From CAZNDN01 sp964571815 (GTDB lineage Bacteria; Fibrobacterota; Chitinivibrionia; Chitinivibrionales; WJKA01): a DNA stretch of 47,957 bases. The notes beneath the pieces are model-generated. The model did no database searches, was not told where the DNA came from, and saw only the letters and a list, made by a program, of their open reading frames with translations. Positions within the stretch are counted from its first letter, which is position 1. The number at the start of each line of letters is the position of its first letter. This document shows, piece by piece, positions 44,333 through 47,957 of the stretch. The DNA lies in assembly GCA_964571815.1 (NCBI GenBank), contig CAZNDN010000018.1, positions 1 through 47,957 on the forward strand, in the 5' to 3' direction. Both the position numbers and the translations under genes were made by a program.

Positions 44333-45529
44333 CACGATTGGAAACCCCGGCCGACGAAAACGTCGCCATCTCGTGATAGCAATGCAGGGCCTGCTCGATT
44401 ATCTGCATACCAAGAATCGCTCCGGTGCCCTCCCCCAGTCTCATGCCGAGATCGAGAACGGGTCGCACCTCCAGCGCATCAAGCACGGCCCTGTGGAAGT
44501 GCTCGTCGGAGACATGACCGAAGAACAGATAGTCTTTCACATGAGGGGACATTTTCATGGCGCACAGCGCCGATGCCGTTGCAATGAAACCGTCGATAAC
44601 AACAGGTATGCGTCCGGCGGCGCACCCGAGGATGTAACCGGTCATGCCCGCAATCTCGAATCCACCAACACGCCTCAGGGCATCTTCGGCGGTCCCATCC
44701 CACTGCTTTCGATGAAATCCCACGGCGGCGTCAATGACGCGGCGTTTNNNNNNNNNNNNNNNNNNNNNNNNNNNNNNNNNNNNNNNNNNNNNNNNNNNNN
44801 NNNNNNNNNNNNNNNNNNNNNNNNNNNNNNNNNNNNNNNNNNNNNNNTCCCATCCCACTGCTTTCGATGAAATCCCACGGCGGCGTCAATGACGCGGCGT
44901 TTCCTTTCGAGCGCCGGCCCGCACGCCCCCGTGCCCGCACCAACCGTTTCCGCTCCGCTCTTGTCAAGAAGCAGCGCGCAGAGCGCGGATGCCGAAGAGG
45001 TGTTGCCGATACCCATTTCACCGACACCGGCAACAGCACATTGCTCTTTTCTTCCCAGTGCAATACCCGCTTCCAGGGCCGACCGGACCTGTTGTTCGCT
45101 CATGGCGTCGCCGTTGAGAAAGGACGCGGTTCCCGGTGCGATTTTCCTGTCGATCAGCCTTTCGTGTGGCGTGAGGTCGGTCTTGATACCCATGTCCACG
45201 ACACGGTAGGTCACTGCCGCGTGCCGGCACATGACCGCCACGGCGGCACCGCCGCGGAGCATGTTTTCGACCATCTGGGCCGTCACCTCGGCCGGATACG
45301 GCGATACACCTTCAGCCGTTATCCCATGGTCGGCCGCGAAAACGCACAGCGCTTTCCGGTCAATCGAAGCCTGCGCCATGCCTCTGCAGAGACAGTAGCG
45401 CAGGACCAGGTCTTCGAGCATACCCAGGCTGCCCGGCGGCTTGGTAAGGTCATCGAGTCGGAGTTGCACCTGCTCGCGCAAACCCGGGTTGTCCACGGGT
45501 TGGATGCCCGGTGATTGTGTCATGCTCAT
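44325..45529 (-). CDS. cobT: Nicotinate-nucleotide-dimethylbenzimidazole phosphoribosyltransferase CobT, interrupted by an assembly gap
   Basis: Collapsing the gap (100 N plus one 55-base copy) leaves 1050 bases, exactly 350 codons, the normal CobT size. Recognised motifs: LTKPPGSLGMLEDL near the start, VFAADHGITAEGVSPYPAEVT, VGEMGIGNTSSASAL, and near the end RLGEGTGAILGM, which holds the catalytic Glu. The enzyme makes alpha-ribazole phosphate from nicotinate mononucleotide and a lower-ligand base, and so sets which cobamide is built. ATG 45529 overlaps the cobU stop in ATGA. The reading frame is broken only by the scaffolding artefact. Confidence 0.93.
44693..44902. other. Second scaffold gap with 55-bp duplicated flanks
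   Basis: Bases 44748-44847 are 100 N. The 55 bases 44693-44747 are identical to 44848-44902. This is the same artefact as at 9436-9645, with the same overlap length, so a 55-base assembly k-mer is likely. Merging the copies repairs cobT. Confidence 0.93.
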
Positions 45530-46077
45530 ACAGCCCCTTCCGCGGGTTTGATCTTCATCGCAATACCGGCAACCGACAGGTAGACTTCGTCGGCAGCCGC
45601 GGCGACCAGGCGGTTGAGCCGCCCGGCCGCGTCCCGGTACCGTCTTACCGCGGGCTCGGAGGGCACGATTCCCCACCCCACTTCGTTTGACACCACGACC
45701 ACCATGCCGCTTTTCGTCCGCTTCCACGCTTTCAGAGCCGCTGTCAGCGAATCCACACGGCTGTCCAGAGCTTCTCGTTCACCCCCGCACTCATGCCAGA
45801 TCGTACCGAGCCAGACCGTGCAGCAATCAATAACCGCGACATCACCGTCGGTGAGGCCCCCGATGACCGACACCAGGTCCCGGGGTTCCTCCACGGTGCG
45901 CCACCCCTCCCCGCGTTCCCGCCGGTGGCGCTGCGCGCGATCGCGCATCTCATCATCCACAAGCTCGGCCGTGGCCACGAAGGTCTTCGGTTCCGACTCA
46001 CTCCGGTTTGCGCGAGCCAGCGCCCATGAACTCTTCCCGCTCCGGGCCCCGCCGGTTATCAGTATAAGCGTTCCCAT
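45526..46077 (-). CDS. cobU: Adenosylcobinamide kinase/guanylyltransferase CobU
   Basis: 183 aa. Walker A GGARSGKSS (9-17), VATAELVDDEMRDRAQRHRRERGEGWRTVEEP (the guanylylation His region), and VVVSNEVGWGIVPSEPAVRRYRDAAGRLN are the CobU/CobP signature blocks. It phosphorylates cobinamide and attaches GMP, giving GDP-cobinamide. Its start lies 19 bases inside the end of cbiR and its stop overlaps cobT, so the three are tightly coupled. Confidence 0.94.
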   Translation of the reverse strand: MGTLILITGGARSGKSSWALARANRSESEPKTFVATAELVDDEMRDRAQRHRRERGEGWRTVEEPRDLVSVIGGLTDGDVAVIDCCTVWLGTIWHECGGEREALDSRVDSLTAALKAWKRTKSGMVVVVSNEVGWGIVPSEPAVRRYRDAAGRLNRLVAAAADEVYLSVAGIAMKIKPAEGAV

Positions 46078-46892
46078 ACCCGCCCGATCGCCTCCATCGA
46101 TTCACGAAGATCTTTTTCGTTAAATACTTCAAGCGTGAGGACGCCGGCAAACCCGCTGCTCTTGAGAAGATCGAGCAGGCGAACCAGTTCCGCGTTCTCG
46201 TTTGAAGACAGGCTCGTATGGTCCTTGCCGTCCGCCACCCCGTGAACGTGCATCACACGTGTCTGCAGCACCATGGCGGCCACATGACTCTCCCATGCGT
46301 CCGGGGAATACAGCCACAAATGGCCCGCGTCGCAGCACAGTGACAAGCCCGCCCGTGTCACGGCGTCCAGGTGCCAATACCATGGATAGCCAAGATTCTC
46401 TACAGCTATCTCCCGGCCGTCGTCAACCTCGCCGCAGAGTTGCCCGATACTCTCCGCGCACCGCCGTTCCCATTCTCGCACGGTTGCGGTATCGGCCGAA
46501 TCGTCGATTCCCTCAAGATGCAGAATCCATGCCCGCGGCCTCAGAGGCCGGCAGCAACCGATTACCCTCCGGGCGTCATCGAGGAACCGACGCCGCTCGG
46601 TCTTTCGGGGAGAACCGGCTTTCGATGCCGTGGGCAGATGAATCGTGTAGCCGATTCCCGTGTCGTCGGCAACGGCCCGGAGTTCGCGGACCTGCGCCTC
46701 GTCGGGGATGTTTGACTGCCGCGGCGACTCGAACAGAACCAGCTCAACGTCGTCGACCATCCCGCACAGCATGCGCACGTTCGGCAGAATCTGATCGGGG
46801 ATAATATATGACGTCGTGCCGAGCAGGAACGGATAGTCCCCGCCACGCGACCGGCCCGGCCTAAGGTTCGATTCCTTCACGCGCGCATACAC
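46059..46892 (-). CDS. cbiR: CbiR-like cobamide-remodelling hydrolase (AP endonuclease 2/xylose isomerase-like TIM barrel)
   Basis: 277 aa from GTG 46892; GTG 46880 with GAAAGG further upstream is an alternative start. The barrel strands carry possible metal ligands typical of this superfamily: YTIHLPTA, WILHLEGID, AVENLGYPWYW, CCDAGHLWLY, VMHVHGVADGKDH and GVLTLEVF. Proteins of this kind inside corrinoid gene clusters are CbiR, characterised in Akkermansia muciniphila, which hydrolyses the nucleotide loop of cobamides so that a different lower ligand can be attached. Neighbours cobU, cobT and cobS supply exactly the rebuilding steps. Assignment rests on fold plus context; a general sugar-phosphate isomerase is the alternative. 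Confidence 0.72.
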   Translation of the reverse strand: MYARVKESNLRPGRSRGGDYPFLLGTTSYIIPDQILPNVRMLCGMVDDVELVLFESPRQSNIPDEAQVRELRAVADDTGIGYTIHLPTASKAGSPRKTERRRFLDDARRVIGCCRPLRPRAWILHLEGIDDSADTATVREWERRCAESIGQLCGEVDDGREIAVENLGYPWYWHLDAVTRAGLSLCCDAGHLWLYSPDAWESHVAAMVLQTRVMHVHGVADGKDHTSLSSNENAELVRLLDLLKSSGFAGVLTLEVFNEKDLRESMEAIGRVWERLY

Positions 46893-47109
46893 CTTTCGTG
46901 TAATAGTGTCCTATCTCCTTCATTTCCGTTACCAGATCCGCCCTGTCGACAAGCTTCCGCGGTGGTCCTGCCTTTCCCGTTCCCCGTATAAGTCTGCAAA
47001 TACCCCTTCATGCTCCTCCCTCCGCCGTCCCTTCACCGACCGGTCGCTCCGCCGCCAAACGTCGGGGACAGCCCCCGACCGCGGCCGCTCCCCCCTGCGC
47101 CTCACGCAC

Positions 47110-47957
47110 TCAGTAGACGCTTCTTGTAATCAGGAAACGCAATCCCCCGAGGATCAGGACGCACACGACCGCGGCGCAAGCGGCAACCGAAACCGCCCGA
47201 GGTATGTCGCGAACCGCCGGGGATCGTCCTCCCTCGTTGATATACGGTTTCACCGACCGTCTGCCTTCGTACGACACTGTGCCTCCGAGCCTGATACCCA
47301 GCGCTCCGGCCACGGCCCCCTCGCCGTGAGCCGAATTCGGGCTGGGGTGATTCAAACGGTCCCGCATTGCGCATCGAAGCGCCCCGCGCGCACTTCCGCC
47401 GGTTGCCAGGGCCGCGAGCGGCACAATCACAAAGGCCGTCAGACGAGCCGGCAGAAAATTCAATACATCATCGAGCCTCGCGGCGCATGCCCCGAATCGC
47501 CGGTACCGTTCGTTGCGATACCCGATCATGGAATCCATGGTGCTCACCGCCTTGAAAAGCAGAGCCGCGACCGGCCCGCCGGCAACCAGATACAGAAGCG
47601 GTGAAACGATCCCGTCGGTGATACTCTCCCCGATCGACTCGACCGCGGCCTGTGCAGCGGCGCTCTCGTCAAGACCCTCGGTGTCCCTCCCGACAATCAT
47701 CGAAAGCGCCTGTCGTCCACCATCGAGGTCCCCCGCCGCAAGGGGGCGGTAGACGGCCGACGCGGCGTCGACCAGCGACCGCGCGGACACGCAGTAGAAG
47801 CCGACGATCACTTCGCCGGCAAGCAGCGCCGCCGGGCCCGCCCGGCGGCATATACCCATGAAAAGCGCCCCCGCGCCGGCGGCCGTCGCGGCGACAATCG
47901 CACACAGCGTCAGGCCCCGCCCGAATGCGGCTTCGGGCGAACGCTCCGGCGGGTACA
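47110..47957 (-). CDS. cbiB: Cobinamide-phosphate synthase CbiB, truncated by window edge
   Basis: The frame is open to the right end of the window, giving 282 codons without the true start; about 30-40 N-terminal residues are missing. Family blocks are AVESIGESITDGIVSPLLYLVAGG, KAVSTMDSMIGYRNERYRRFGACAARLDDVLNFLPARLTAF and the late DRLNHPSPNSAHGEGAVAGALGIRLGG. It is an inner-membrane amide synthetase that joins adenosylcobyric acid to aminopropanol or its phosphate, the product of CobD. It lies 217 bases upstream of cbiR on the same strand; no cobalamin riboswitch was recognised in that gap. Confidence 0.93.
   Translation of the reverse strand, partial: YPPERSPEAAFGRGLTLCAIVAATAAGAGALFMGICRRAGPAALLAGEVIVGFYCVSARSLVDAASAVYRPLAAGDLDGGRQALSMIVGRDTEGLDESAAAQAAVESIGESITDGIVSPLLYLVAGGPVAALLFKAVSTMDSMIGYRNERYRRFGACAARLDDVLNFLPARLTAFVIVPLAALATGGSARGALRCAMRDRLNHPSPNSAHGEGAVAGALGIRLGGTVSYEGRRSVKPYINEGGRSPAVRDIPRAVSVAACAAVVCVLILGGLRFLITRSVY

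Noticed and set aside
46862..46875. T-loop-like GGTTCGATTCC
   Set aside because: It lies inside the start of cbiR and no acceptor, D or anticodon stem can be built around it.
46893..47109. Possible cobalamin riboswitch between cbiB and cbiR
   Set aside because: I could not find the conserved B12-box core on the minus strand; a covariance-model search would settle it.
1..47957. CRISPR arrays, rRNA and tRNA genes
   Set aside because: No regularly spaced direct repeats, no rRNA segments and no foldable tRNA were seen.

Overview
The window is about 60% GC and reads as part of a chromosome scaffold from an uncultured Gram-negative bacterium. Evidence for an outer membrane is a beta-barrel protein ending in Phe and several secreted proteins that share a C-terminal tail of the type IX/Por sorting kind. 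This points to the FCB side of the tree (Fibrobacterota/Chitinivibrionia-like or a related candidate phylum). That placement is inference; no rRNA gene is present. Two 100-N gaps are each flanked by an identical 55-bp duplication. They are scaffolding artefacts, and collapsing them restores both interrupted genes (GH116-like and cobT).

1-18,000: a locus for secreted polysaccharide or glycoside degradation, mostly on the minus strand. In transcription order it holds an Ig-like protein, a GH116-like glycosidase, an outer-membrane barrel, a GH141-like beta-helix protein, a GH2 glycosidase and an arylsulfotransferase-like beta-propeller protein (apparently frameshifted near its end). A plus-strand regulator with two tandem GntR-type DNA-binding domains and a LacI-type sensor lies beside them, next to a di-heme hydrazine-synthase-alpha-like propeller protein. 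Five of these exported proteins carry the sorting-type tail. An AT-rich motif close to ATTGATAYAAT recurs upstream of GH2, the Ig-like gene, the regulator and the di-heme gene, and is a candidate operator.

18,000-20,400: a small accessory patch. It has an orphan Phd-type antitoxin with a palindromic operator over its -35 box, a two-headed helix-turn-helix protein, and a REP-associated tyrosine transposase bounded by 27-bp inverted repeats just upstream of the lexA promoter.

20,400-28,900: an SOS mutagenesis cassette. lexA carries a palindromic operator at its own -10 box. It is followed by dnaE2-like polymerase, a 54-aa ORF, an ImuB-like inactive Y-family polymerase, a DUF72 protein and a UvrD-type helicase. 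The 54-aa ORF is joined to both neighbours by 4-base ATGA overlaps, and DUF72 and the helicase share a GTGA overlap. No imuA is present. This is the best candidate here for a little-described system.

28,900-42,450: mostly housekeeping genes. These are a small basic protein, a STAS protein, a DUF368 permease, a cation antiporter, a shikimate kinase-chorismate synthase fusion, an HD phosphohydrolase, a flavodiiron protein, a YihY-type membrane protein, CheD, a homocysteine methyltransferase-type protein, and an SbcD/SbcC-like nuclease-ATPase pair without a zinc-hook motif.

42,500-47,957: a minus-strand cobamide cluster, cbiB (cut by the right edge), cbiR, cobU, cobT, cobS, cobD, with overlapping genes from cbiR to cobD. 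CbiR-type hydrolysis followed by CobU/CobT/CobS reassembly would let the cell remodel scavenged cobamides.
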